Source: DASUXA01 sp036378155 (GTDB taxonomy: Bacteria > Actinomycetota > Actinomycetes > Mycobacteriales > Micromonosporaceae). Taken from it: 15,379 nucleotides of DNA. The stretch covers positions 1 to 15,379 of the forward strand of contig DASUXA010000113.1 of the NCBI GenBank assembly GCA_036378155.1. The letters run 5' to 3'. The translations under genes were made by a program, and so were the position numbers. Of the stretch, positions 1 to 6,809 are shown in pieces; within the stretch, counting starts at the first letter, position 1; each line of letters begins with the position of its first letter. Under the pieces are notes generated by a model. The model saw only the letters and a program-made list of their open reading frames with translations, was not told the DNA's origin and did no database searches.

Positions 1-114
1 CCGCGCCGACGGGGGTAAACAAACTTGGCACTGGCTTACAAGCACCCTGTTGAGTTCTCAAAGAACAAACACACACCATCAAACACCGGACAAACCGGCA
101 CCATCCGGGGCAAC
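1..114 (-). other. 16S rRNA operon leader (5' part of rrn transcript; 16S gene lies beyond the left edge)
   Basis: Read on the minus strand, this stretch carries the motif TTCTTTGAGAACTCAACAG (about 68-50), which is characteristic of the leader just upstream of 16S rRNA in actinobacteria. It is followed by AGCCAGTGCCAAGTTTG (41-25). The core GTTCT-TTG-AGAAC is a small inverted repeat (54-66). Such leader segments are known to take part in pre-rRNA folding, processing and antitermination. No 16S sequence is present in the window, so the assignment rests on the motif and on the strong promoters immediately upstream. The predicted 16S start is within about 100-200 bp to the left of position 1. 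Confidence 0.75.
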
Positions 115-120
115 TCCACA

Positions 121-149
121 AACCTACCCGGCCAGATCCTCCTCGTCAA
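121..149 (-). promoter_or_regulatory. rrn promoter, proximal (TTGACG-17-TAGGTT)
   Basis: On the minus strand a -35 TTGACG (149-144) and a -10 TAGGTT (126-121) are separated by exactly 17 bases, a close match to the primary sigma factor consensus of actinobacteria. Transcription would start near 114 and run into the 16S leader. The -35 element is the downstream arm of a perfect inverted repeat (144-171). This is probably the strongest and last promoter of the rRNA operon. Confidence 0.75.
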
Positions 150-171
150 ATCGCGATTTCGCGATTTGACG
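144..171. repeat. Perfect 12-bp inverted repeat overlapping the rrn proximal -35 box
   Basis: The plus strand reads CGTCAAATCGCG, a four-base spacer ATTT, then CGCGATTTGACG. The two 12-base arms are exact reverse complements (144-155 and 160-171). One arm supplies the TTGACG -35 hexamer of the proximal rrn promoter. It could be a DNA operator for a dimeric regulator. Alternatively, in transcripts coming from the upstream promoters, it could form a stable RNA hairpin. A smaller repeat, GGGTG-TC-CACCC, adjoins it at 171-182. No run of T follows on the minus strand, so it does not look like an ordinary terminator. Confidence 0.85.
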
Positions 172-297
172 GGTGTCCACCCGGTCTCCCCAGCCCGAAC
201 AACCGGATCATCTCCGGATGTCTTCGAGGGAGTCAGCAGGACGGCCGGCTCCTCGACCCTTCAGGTCGGCGCTCGTCCGTTTCCCTGCCGGACAACC

Positions 298-326
298 ATG
301 CTAGCCGGTCGGCTTCCGGATCCCAA
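298..326 (-). promoter_or_regulatory. Possible middle rrn promoter (TTGGGA-17-TAGCAT)
   Basis: A -35-like TTGGGA (326-321) and a -10-like TAGCAT (303-298) on the minus strand are separated by 17 bases. The -35 is weaker than those of its neighbours, but it is preceded by the same bases (CGATTTG). That repetition is the main reason to take it seriously. It lies between the distal and proximal promoters, as in actinobacterial rRNA operons with several tandem promoters. Confidence 0.4.
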
Positions 327-444
327 ATCGACCTCCCGGTCGATCGGGCCACCGCCCGGCGCCAGTCCCAACCGGCGTCACCGCCTCGGTCCTGACCACC
401 CACCGACCCGACCGATTTCCTGCCGGGCCCCGCGGGCAGAGAGA

Positions 445-474
445 AAATTACGCGGCCCACCCACTCATCGTCAA
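445..474 (-). promoter_or_regulatory. rrn promoter, distal (TTGACG-18-TAATTT)
   Basis: On the minus strand, -35 TTGACG (474-469) and -10 TAATTT (450-445) are separated by 18 bases. The short A/T-rich patch at the -10 stands out in an otherwise GC-rich region. The bases around the -35 (GATTTGACGA) are identical to those of the proximal promoter at 144-149. It lies about 50 bp downstream of the tyrS terminator hairpin and would open an rRNA transcript with a leader of more than 400 bases. Confidence 0.6.
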
Positions 475-524
475 ATCCAGTCGCGATGGCCCCGATCACA
501 TCACCAGCCCCACGAGAAGCGGAA

Positions 525-569
525 CCGGCGCGGCTCGCGAGGCAGCACTCCTCGCGACAGCCGCGCCGG
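525..569 (-). terminator. Strong hairpin terminator after tyrS
   Basis: About 25 bases after the tyrS stop, the transcript can form an 18-bp GC-rich stem. Plus-strand arms are 525-542 and 550-569, with only a 2-base bulge and a 7-base loop. The minus strand continues with TTCCGCTTCTC rather than a long U run, as is common for actinobacterial terminators. It ends the arg-mpg-tyrS transcription unit and separates it from the rrn promoters that start about 50 bp further on. Confidence 0.8.
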
Positions 570-594
570 CATCCCCGATCACGCGAAGGCGAAC

Positions 595-1863
595 TCAGGG
601 CAGCAGCTCGACTCCGGCGACCGTGCGCTTGCCGCGCCGCAGCACGAGGTACCGCCCGTGCAGCAACTGGGTCGGCTCGACCCGTTGCTCGGCGTCGGTG
701 ACCCGGACGTTGTTCAGGTACGCGCCGCCCTCGGCGATGGTCCGACGCGCCTCGTTGAGGCTCGCGACCAGACCCGACTCCTTCAACAGGGCAGCTATCG
801 GGGGCAGCTCTACCGGTACCCCGGTCAAACCCGCCTCGGACAGCGCGGCGCGCAACGTGGGCTCGGACAACTCGTCGAGCGAACCCCGCCCGAACAACGC
901 CTGGCTGGCCGCCACCGCCTGCCTCATCTCGTGCTCGCCGTGCACCAGGGCGGTCAGCTCCTCGGCCAGGGCGCGCTGCGCCTGCCGTGCCGCCGGACGC
1001 TCCGCCACCGCACGCTCCAGGTCGAGGATCTCCCCGCGTGGCCGGAAGCTGAAGTACCGCAGGTAGCGCCCGACGTCACGGTCGTCGGTGTTGAACCAGA
1101 ACTGGTAGAACGCGTACGGGCTGGTCATCGACGCGTCCAGCCACACCGCGCCGCCCTCGCTCTTGCCGAACTTCGTGCCGTCCGCCTTGGTGACCAGCGG
1201 CGTCACGAACGCGTGCACCGGACCCGCCCCGCGCCGGCGGATGTAGTCCACCCCCGCCGTGATGTTGCCCCACTGGTCCGAGCCGCCGAACTGCAACGTG
1301 CAGCCGTACCGGCGGTGCAGCTCGAAGAAGTCGTTCGCCTGCAGAAGCTGGTAGCTGAACTCGGTGAAGCTGATCCCCGTCTCCAGCCGTACCTTCACCA
1401 CCTCGCGAGCCAGCATCCGGTTCACCGGGAAGTGTTTGCCCACGTCGCGCAGAAAGTCGACCACCGACATCGGACCGGTCCAGTCGAGGTTGTTGACCAG
1501 CGTCGCCGCGTTGTCGCCGGTGTAGCTGACGAACGGCGCCAACTGGCTGCGGATCTTCTCCACCCAACCGGCCACCACCTCGGGCGGATTGAGCGACCGT
1601 TCGCTGCTCTCCCGCGGATCGCCGATCTGCCCGGTCGCGCCGCCGACCAGCAACAACGGACGCAGCCCGGCGCGCTGCAGCCGCCGCGCGGTGAGCACCT
1701 GGACCAGGTGACCGACGTGCAAGCTGGGCGCGGTCGGGTCGAAGCCGACGTAGAACGTCACCTCGTCGCTGTCGAGGTGTTTACGCAGGTCGTCGAGGTC
1801 GGTCGAGTCCTGGACCAGGTCCCGCCACAGCAGGTCGTCGAGTAGGTCGCTCACGCCGGCCAT
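595..1863 (-). CDS. tyrS: Tyrosyl-tRNA synthetase
   Basis: This cytoplasmic class I aminoacyl-tRNA synthetase activates tyrosine with ATP and charges tRNA-Tyr. The protein has 422 residues, the usual bacterial length. Residues 38-52 carry YVGFDPTAPSLHVGH, containing the HIGH signature as HVGH (49-52). GGSDQWGN (193-200) is the family's tyrosine-site motif, and KFGKS (231-235) is the KMSKS-type loop. The C-terminal ~75 residues form an S4 RNA-binding domain (SLNEARRTIAEGGAYLNN). The chosen ATG gives an intact Rossmann fold; only a weak GGGCGA precedes it, and an in-frame GTG three codons further in is possible. The gene follows mpg after 84 bp and ends in a strong terminator. It probably receives arg-operon read-through, and a separate promoter cannot be excluded. 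Confidence 0.97.
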   Translation of the reverse strand: MAGVSDLLDDLLWRDLVQDSTDLDDLRKHLDSDEVTFYVGFDPTAPSLHVGHLVQVLTARRLQRAGLRPLLLVGGATGQIGDPRESSERSLNPPEVVAGWVEKIRSQLAPFVSYTGDNAATLVNNLDWTGPMSVVDFLRDVGKHFPVNRMLAREVVKVRLETGISFTEFSYQLLQANDFFELHRRYGCTLQFGGSDQWGNITAGVDYIRRRGAGPVHAFVTPLVTKADGTKFGKSEGGAVWLDASMTSPYAFYQFWFNTDDRDVGRYLRYFSFRPRGEILDLERAVAERPAARQAQRALAEELTALVHGEHEMRQAVAASQALFGRGSLDELSEPTLRAALSEAGLTGVPVELPPIAALLKESGLVASLNEARRTIAEGGAYLNNVRVTDAEQRVEPTQLLHGRYLVLRRGKRTVAGVELLP

Positions 1864-1879
1864 TGTCGCCCATCGGCGC

Positions 1880-1903
1880 GGCGACCGGTCGACCGGTTTC
1901 GCC
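1880..1903 (-). other. Small hairpin in the mpg-tyrS gap
   Basis: The 84-bp gap (1864-1947) contains GGCGA-AA-CCGG on the minus strand, followed by a TCGA loop and CCGGTCGCC. This gives a 9-bp stem with a 2-base bulge. No T run follows, so it is at best an inefficient attenuator or an mRNA-processing structure between mpg and tyrS. I see no clear promoter or T-box (T-boxes regulating aminoacyl-tRNA synthetases are far longer than this gap). Confidence 0.3.
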
Positions 1904-1947
1904 AGTGGCAGCGGTGCGCCTCTCCCGGCGGCGAGCCCTGCTCGGCG

Positions 1948-2571
1948 TCACGACGCCGACGGGCGCGGCGCGCGGCGGCGGGGGGTGTGACGGCGGTACA
2001 CGCTGACCGTGGGATCACCGTCGAGCCAAAACCGCCACGGCGTGTCGTGACCGCCGGTGACGCCGACCCGCGGGCCGCGACGGATGACCGCCGGATCGAC
2101 CGGTACCGCCGGCGGTCGCAGCAGCAGCGGGCCGCTGCCGTCCAGCATGCACGTGCCGTACGCGGACCGGTCCAAACCGATCGCCTGGGCGAGGCGGGCG
2201 GGACCGCGGGCGAGGTCACGCGCGGTACGCGCGGCGGGGCGGCGCGACCACGCGAGGTCCACACCGTCAACGACCTCACCCGCGCGCAGCAGCACCGCCG
2301 ACGCGTGTCCCGCCGTCCCGCACACCACGTTCAGGCAGTAGTGCATGCCGTACGTGAAGTACACGTAGGCGAAGCCGGCCGGCCCGTACATCACCGCGTT
2401 GCGAGCCGTGCGGCCCCGGTACGCGTGCGAGGCGGGATCGACCCCGTCACCCTCGTACGCCTCGACCTCGGTCAACCGGACCGTCACCCCGCCGCCGGTC
2501 AGCCGGCAGCCCAGCAAACCGGGCGCGGCGTGCTGTACCGGCCCGGCCAGCAGCACGAGCAGGGAATCCAT
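1948..2571 (-). CDS. mpg: 3-methyladenine DNA glycosylase (AAG/MPG family)
   Basis: This base-excision repair enzyme removes alkylated purines such as 3-methyladenine by cleaving the N-glycosidic bond. The protein has 207 residues, normal for the bacterial AAG family. The core reads TEVEAY (34-39), with the expected catalytic glutamate E37 and the nucleotide-flipping-region tyrosine Y39. It is followed by SHAYRG (48-53), RNAVMYGPAGFAYVYFTYGM (57-76) and LNVVC, and later by RGPARLAQAIGLD, all family landmarks. The ATG lies 11 bp after the argH stop, so the gene is almost certainly on the arginine operon transcript. It has no metabolic link to arginine, and the association looks like conserved neighbourhood rather than pathway logic. 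The C-terminus ends in an Arg/Pro-rich tail. Confidence 0.93.
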   Translation of the reverse strand: MDSLLVLLAGPVQHAAPGLLGCRLTGGGVTVRLTEVEAYEGDGVDPASHAYRGRTARNAVMYGPAGFAYVYFTYGMHYCLNVVCGTAGHASAVLLRAGEVVDGVDLAWSRRPAARTARDLARGPARLAQAIGLDRSAYGTCMLDGSGPLLLRPPAVPVDPAVIRRGPRVGVTGGHDTPWRFWLDGDPTVSVYRRHTPRRRAPRPSAS

Positions 2572-2582
2572 CGCGGTGTCGC

Positions 2583-4082
2583 TCAGCGGGGCACCACCCG
2601 CGTCCCGGCCCACTCCCGCCACCGCTCCAATCGGTCGGCGACGTCGGCGAGCTGATCGGCGACCGGTCCCGGTCCCGTCGAGCCGGGCGTGGTGCGGGCG
2701 GCCAGCGCACCCCGTACCGACAGCACGTCGCGTACCTCCGGGGTCAGGTGCTCGGACACCGAGCGCAGATCGTCGTCGGAGACGTCGTCCAACGCGCACT
2801 CGCGCGCCGCGCACAGCGCGACCAGCCGACCGGTGACCTCGTGCGCGTCGCGGAACGGCACGCCCCGGCGGACCAGCCAGTCGGCGACCTCGGTGGCCAG
2901 CGTGTACCCGACCGGAGCCACGGCGGCGAGCCGGTCCACCCGTACCGTCATGGTGCCGATCATGCCGGACAGCGCCGGTACCACCAGTTCGAGGGTGTCC
3001 ACCGCGTCGAAGACCGGCTCCTTGTCCTCCTGCATGTCCCGGTCGTACGCCAGCGGCAGCCCCTTGAGCATGGTCAGCACGCTGGTCAGGTCGCCGATCA
3101 GCCGCCCCGACTTGCCCCGCGCGAGCTCGGCGATGTCCGGGTTCTTCTTCTGCGGCATGATCGACGATCCGGTGGCGAACGCGTCGTCGAGTTCCACCCA
3201 GCCGAACGCCGGGGTGGTCCACAGCACCACCTCCTCGCCGAGGCGGGACAGGTGCACCCCGGTCAGGGCGGCGACGAACAGGAACTCGGCGGCGAAGTCC
3301 CGGTCGGACACCGCGTCCACGGAATTCGCCGCGGCGGCGGTGAAGCCCAGCTCACGGGCGACCTGTACCGGGTCCAGCGGCAGCGACGAGCCGGCCAGCG
3401 CGCCCGCGCCCAGCGGGCAGACCGCCGCCCGGTCGTCCCAGTCGGCGAGCCGGTCCAGGTCGCGCAGCAGCGCCTGGACGTGGGCGAGCAACTGGTGGCC
3501 GAACGTGATCGGCTGGGCGGGCTGCAGATGCGTCATGCCCGGCGCGGGCGTCTCGACGTGCCGCCCCGCCTGGTCCACCAGGGCGTCGGCGAGTTCGACC
3601 AGCCGACCCGCCACGCCGCGGGCGTGGTCCCGCAGGTACAGCCGCAAATCCGTGGCGACCTGGTCGTTGCGGGACCGCCCGGCGCGCAGCTTGCCGCCGA
3701 GCGAGCCGAGCCGCTCCAACAACCCGCGTTCCAGGGCGGTGTGCACGTCCTCGTCCTCGACCGTGGGCCGGAACTGCCCGGAGGCGCACGCCGCCTCCAG
3801 GTCGTCCAGGGCGGCGAGCATCCGACCCAGCTCGTCGGCGCTGAGCAGACCGGCCCGGGCGAGCACGCGGGCGTGTGCGCGCGAGGCAGCCAGGTCGTAC
3901 GGGGCGAGCCGCCAGTCGAACTGCACGCTGACGCTCAGCCGGGCCAGCGCCTCGGCCGGACCGCCCGCGAACCGTCCGCCCCACAGTCGGGTCGCCGGGC
4001 TCGCCGGGGTGCTTTCGTGCGGGTCGGTGGTCAAGGGCCGGTCCGGTTCGGTGGGGGCGGGCGAGGTGTTCACTCCGGCCAT
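2583..4082 (-). CDS. argH: Argininosuccinate lyase
   Basis: It catalyses the last step of arginine synthesis, cleaving argininosuccinate to arginine and fumarate. It belongs to the fumarase/aspartase superfamily and works as a cytoplasmic homotetramer. From this ATG the protein has 499 residues. The conserved body begins at RLWGGRF (residue 32). Landmarks are VHTALE (113-118), GRSRNDQVATDLRLYLRD (135-152), THLQPAQP with the catalytic histidine region (184-191), and the mobile signature loop GSSIMPQKKNPD (305-316). The first ~30 residues are a Pro/Ser/Thr-rich extension absent from E. coli ArgH (457 residues). The start is uncertain: a GTG at 4100 overlaps the argG stop as GTGA, matching the junctions upstream, and would add six residues. 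The ATG is preferred because the added codons include a rare AGA. Confidence 0.95.
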   Translation of the reverse strand: MAGVNTSPAPTEPDRPLTTDPHESTPASPATRLWGGRFAGGPAEALARLSVSVQFDWRLAPYDLAASRAHARVLARAGLLSADELGRMLAALDDLEAACASGQFRPTVEDEDVHTALERGLLERLGSLGGKLRAGRSRNDQVATDLRLYLRDHARGVAGRLVELADALVDQAGRHVETPAPGMTHLQPAQPITFGHQLLAHVQALLRDLDRLADWDDRAAVCPLGAGALAGSSLPLDPVQVARELGFTAAAANSVDAVSDRDFAAEFLFVAALTGVHLSRLGEEVVLWTTPAFGWVELDDAFATGSSIMPQKKNPDIAELARGKSGRLIGDLTSVLTMLKGLPLAYDRDMQEDKEPVFDAVDTLELVVPALSGMIGTMTVRVDRLAAVAPVGYTLATEVADWLVRRGVPFRDAHEVTGRLVALCAARECALDDVSDDDLRSVSEHLTPEVRDVLSVRGALAARTTPGSTGPGPVADQLADVADRLERWREWAGTRVVPR

Positions 4083-4096
4083 TCTGGTACGGATGC

Positions 4097-5308
4097 TCAC
4101 CGTTCGCTGTCGCCGAGCCGGGCATCGCGCGCCGCGGCGAGCTTGCTCGGCAGCCCCCACAGCTCGACGAAGCCGCGCGCCAGCGACTGGTCGAAGGTGT
4201 CGCCCGAGTCGTACGTCGCCAGCCCGAAGTCGTACAGCGACGCGTCGGAGCGCCGCCCGGTGACCGTGGCGCGACCGCCGTGCAGCATCAGCCGTACCTC
4301 GCCGCTGACGTGCCGCTGCGCGTCCGCGATGAACGCGTCCAACGCGTTCTTCAGCGGCGAGAACCACAGCCCGTCGTACACCAGCTCGCCCCAGCGCTGG
4401 TCGACGCCGCGCTTGAACCGGGCGAGGTCGCGCTCGACGGTGACGTTCTCCAGTTCCTGATGCGCGGTGATCAGTGCGATCGCGGCGGGCGCCTCGTACA
4501 CCTCGCGGCTCTTGATACCGACGAGCCGGTCCTCGACCATGTCCAGCCGGCCCACGCCCTGCGCTCCGGCGCGCCGGTTGAGTTCGACGATCGCCTGGTA
4601 CGGGGTGACCGTCTCGCCGTCGATCGCGACCGGTACGCCCTGGTCGAACGTGATCACCACCTGGTCCGGGTCGCGCGGCTCGGTCGGGTCGGCGGTGTAG
4701 CTGTACAGCTCCTCGATCGGGGCGTTCCAGATGTCCTCCAGGAAGCCGGTCTCCACGGCGCGACCCCAGACGTTCTGGTCGATCGAGTACGGCGACTTGT
4801 GGGTGACGTCGATCGGCAGCCCCTTCTCGGAGGCGAACGCGATCGCCTTGTCGCGGGTCCACGCGAAGTCGCGTGCCGGGGCGACGACCTTGAGGTCGGG
4901 CGCCAGGGCGGCGATGCCGACCTCGAAACGCACCTGGTCGTTGCCCTTACCGGTGCAGCCGTGCGACACGATCGTGCCGCCGTACTTGCGGGCGGCCGCG
5001 ACCAGGTGCTTGACGATCAGGGGGCGGGACAGCGCCGACACCAGCGGGTACCGGTCCATGTACAGCGCGTTGGCGCGCAGCGCCGGTACGCAGAAGTCGG
5101 CGGCGAACTCCTCCCGCGCGTCGACCACCTCGGCTTCGACCGCCCCGCAGTCCAGCGCGCGCCGGCGGACCACGTCGAGGTTCTCGCCGCCCTGGCCGAC
5201 GTCGACCGCGACCGCGATCACCTCGGCACCGGTCTTCTCGGCGAGGTACGGGATGGCCACGGAGGTGTCCAACCCTCCGGAGTAGGCGAGGACGACCCGA
5301 TCCGTCAC
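4097..5308 (-). CDS. argG: Argininosuccinate synthase
   Basis: It joins citrulline and aspartate in an ATP-driven reaction to give argininosuccinate, the seventh step of arginine synthesis. The 403 residues match the family length. The N-terminus carries the adenylating PP-loop AYSGGLDTS (8-16), followed by VDVGQGGE, the Gly-rich SHGCTGKGNDQVRFE segment, HKSPYSIDQNVWGRAVETG and the C-terminal oligomerisation region. The start is GTG, and the stop of argR overlaps it as GTGA. A strong Shine-Dalgarno AAGGAG (about 5323-5318) lies nine bases upstream, inside argR, and fixes the start. It is the best ribosome binding site in the distal operon, suggesting that ArgG is made independently of perfect coupling. 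Confidence 0.97.
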   Translation of the reverse strand: MTDRVVLAYSGGLDTSVAIPYLAEKTGAEVIAVAVDVGQGGENLDVVRRRALDCGAVEAEVVDAREEFAADFCVPALRANALYMDRYPLVSALSRPLIVKHLVAAARKYGGTIVSHGCTGKGNDQVRFEVGIAALAPDLKVVAPARDFAWTRDKAIAFASEKGLPIDVTHKSPYSIDQNVWGRAVETGFLEDIWNAPIEELYSYTADPTEPRDPDQVVITFDQGVPVAIDGETVTPYQAIVELNRRAGAQGVGRLDMVEDRLVGIKSREVYEAPAAIALITAHQELENVTVERDLARFKRGVDQRWGELVYDGLWFSPLKNALDAFIADAQRHVSGEVRLMLHGGRATVTGRRSDASLYDFGLATYDSGDTFDQSLARGFVELWGLPSKLAAARDARLGDSER

Positions 5309-5874
5309 GGCGTACTGCTCCTTATGTCGCTGGCGATGGTTGGCGAAACTTGCGGGTCCGGGCGGCGGGCACCGTTGACCAGGTGCTCGCAGCCGGCCCA
5401 GGTGGCGAGTTTGGCGGCGAGCGCGGGACCGCCGGCCGGGTCGCGGGCGACGACCAGGATCGTGTCGTCGCCGGCGATGGTGCCGACCACGTCCGGCAGC
5501 CCGGACCGGTCCAGGGCGCTGGCCAGGAACTGCGCGGCGCCGGGCGGGGTACGCAGCACCGCGAGGTTGCCGCTGGCGTCGGTGCCGGTGAGCAGTTCGC
5601 GCAGCAGCCGTACCAACCGGCCGGGCGCCTGCTCGGCGGGGCGCAGCGGCGGGCTGCCGTCCTCCGGGATCAGGTACACCGCCGGTCCGCCGTCGCCGCC
5701 GCGCACCTTCACCGCGCCCAACTCCTCCAGGTCGCGGGACAGGGTCGCCTGGGTGACCTGTACCCCGGACTCGGCGAGCAGGTCGGCCAGTTCGGTCTGG
5801 GAGCGCACCGGCTGCTCCCGGATCAGGTCGACGATCCGGGCGTGCCGCGCCGCCTTGCTGGTCGGTCCGCTCAC
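5305..5874 (-). CDS. argR: Arginine repressor
   Basis: This DNA-binding repressor senses arginine; the family acts as a hexamer on tandem ARG boxes. The protein has 189 residues. The N-terminal winged helix-turn-helix includes SQTELADLLAESGVQVTQATLSRDLEELG, with the DNA-contacting SRD motif. The C-terminal domain has the arginine-binding and trimerising signature GTIAGDDTILVVA. The GTG start overlaps the argF stop (GTGA) and is preceded by a GGGGG stretch. The final ~20 residues (after LVNGARR) lie outside the conserved fold. They use A/T-ended or rare codons, and the very end encodes the argG ribosome binding site. Being inside the operon, argR should repress itself through the operators at 11102-11139. 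Confidence 0.96.
   Translation of the reverse strand: MSGPTSKAARHARIVDLIREQPVRSQTELADLLAESGVQVTQATLSRDLEELGAVKVRGGDGGPAVYLIPEDGSPPLRPAEQAPGRLVRLLRELLTGTDASGNLAVLRTPPGAAQFLASALDRSGLPDVVGTIAGDDTILVVARDPAGGPALAAKLATWAGCEHLVNGARRPDPQVSPTIASDIRSSTP
5318..5323 (-). promoter_or_regulatory. Shine-Dalgarno of argG, embedded in argR
   Basis: AAGGAG on the minus strand lies nine bases before the argG GTG. In the argR frame it is read within the rare codons ATA-AGG-AGC, so the coding sequence here appears shaped by the ribosome binding site. It decides the argG start. Confidence 0.85.
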
Positions 5875-6809
5875 GACAACCCCCGCCGCGGCTGGTCGAG
5901 CAGCCAGGTCAGCAGCGCCTTCTGCGCGTGCAGCCGGTTCTCGGCCTGGTCGAACACGGCGCTGCGCGGTCCGTCGAGCACCTCGTCGGTGATCTCCTCG
6001 CCCCGGTGCGCCGGCAGGCAGTGCAGCACGACCGCGTCCGGGTCGGCGAGTTCGACCAGGGCCTTGTCCACCTGGTACGGGCGGAACGGGGTGGACCGGT
6101 CGCGACCGTCGCCTTCCTGACCCATCGACGTCCACGTGTCCGTCGCGACGGCGTGCGCGCCGGCGACCGCCTCGGCGGCGTCCTGCAGGACCTCGACCGA
6201 GCCGCCGGTACCGGCGGCGATGCGCGCGGCGCGCGCCACCACGTCGGGGTCGGGAGCGAACCCGGGCGGGCCGGCGAGCCGTACCCGCAGCCCGGCGGTG
6301 GCGCCGCCGAGCAGGTACGAGTGCGCCATGTTGTTGCCGGCATCGCCCAGGTACGCCAACGTCCGCCCGGTGGTGCCGCCCAGCCGTTCCCGCAGGGTGA
6401 GCAGGTCGGCGAGCAGTTGGCAGGGGTGGAACCCGTCGGTGAGGGCGTTGACCACCGGTACCGGGCTGGCCGCGGCGAGCGCCGCGACGCGGGCGTCGGC
6501 GTACGTGCGGATGACGATCGCGTCGACGTACCGCGCCAGCACCCGGGCCGCGTCCTGGACGGTCTCGCCCCGCCCGAAGTGGGTGTCCTGCGCGTCGAAC
6601 ACCACCGGGTGGCCGCCGAGCTGGGCGATGCCGACCTCGAACGAGACGCGGGTGCGCAGGGACTGCTTCTCGAAGATGACCGCGACGGCGCGCGGCCCGG
6701 CGAGCGGGGTCGACCCGTACGGGTCCGCCTTGAGCCGGGCGGCGAGGTCGAGCACCTCGGCCTGCTCCGCCGGGCTCAGGTCGTCGTCGCGCAGGAAATG
6801 GCGGGTCAT
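5871..6809 (-). CDS. argF: Ornithine carbamoyltransferase
   Basis: It transfers the carbamoyl group from carbamoyl phosphate to ornithine, giving citrulline; the active enzyme is a cytoplasmic trimer. The protein has 312 residues, normal length. The carbamoyl-phosphate binding motif is present as SLRTR (50-54), a variant of the textbook STRTR with the arginines kept. HPCQ (128-131), DTWTSMGQE (224-232, the ornithine loop) and HCLPAHRGEE (263-272) are intact, and the C-terminus has ENRLHAQKALL. The ATG overlaps the argD stop (ATGA). It is anabolic by context, because it sits in the middle of a full biosynthetic operon with no arcA or arcC nearby. Confidence 0.97.
   Translation of the reverse strand: MTRHFLRDDDLSPAEQAEVLDLAARLKADPYGSTPLAGPRAVAVIFEKQSLRTRVSFEVGIAQLGGHPVVFDAQDTHFGRGETVQDAARVLARYVDAIVIRTYADARVAALAAASPVPVVNALTDGFHPCQLLADLLTLRERLGGTTGRTLAYLGDAGNNMAHSYLLGGATAGLRVRLAGPPGFAPDPDVVARAARIAAGTGGSVEVLQDAAEAVAGAHAVATDTWTSMGQEGDGRDRSTPFRPYQVDKALVELADPDAVVLHCLPAHRGEEITDEVLDGPRSAVFDQAENRLHAQKALLTWLLDQPRRGLS

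Noticed and set aside
166..194. A divergent plus-strand promoter from the other arm of the palindrome (TTGACG at 166-171)
   Set aside because: No -10-like hexamer is present 16-18 bases downstream; the sequence there is GC-rich.
233..499. An 88-codon minus-strand frame between tyrS and the rRNA leader
   Set aside because: It lies across two predicted rrn promoters, has no clear ribosome binding site and resembles no family I know.
25..1845. A 606-codon plus-strand reading frame over the rrn control region and tyrS
   Set aside because: It is antisense to tyrS, shows no recognisable domain, and runs through rRNA promoter sequence. Long antisense frames are expected in such GC-rich DNA.
2689..4460. 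Two long plus-strand frames opposite argH (2689-4263 and 2748-4460)
   Set aside because: Ser/Arg/Thr-rich low-complexity translation antisense to a clear argH; shadows.
4101..4862. Upstream part of the minus-strand open frame that contains argH, reaching to 4862
   Set aside because: It overlaps argG in another frame with Arg-rich nonsense. The argH protein starts near 4082-4100, so this is not an argG-argH fusion. The same reasoning applies to the upward extensions of the argR, argF, argD and argB frames.
4280..5992. Plus-strand frame opposite argG and argR
   Set aside because: Antisense shadow without any family motif.
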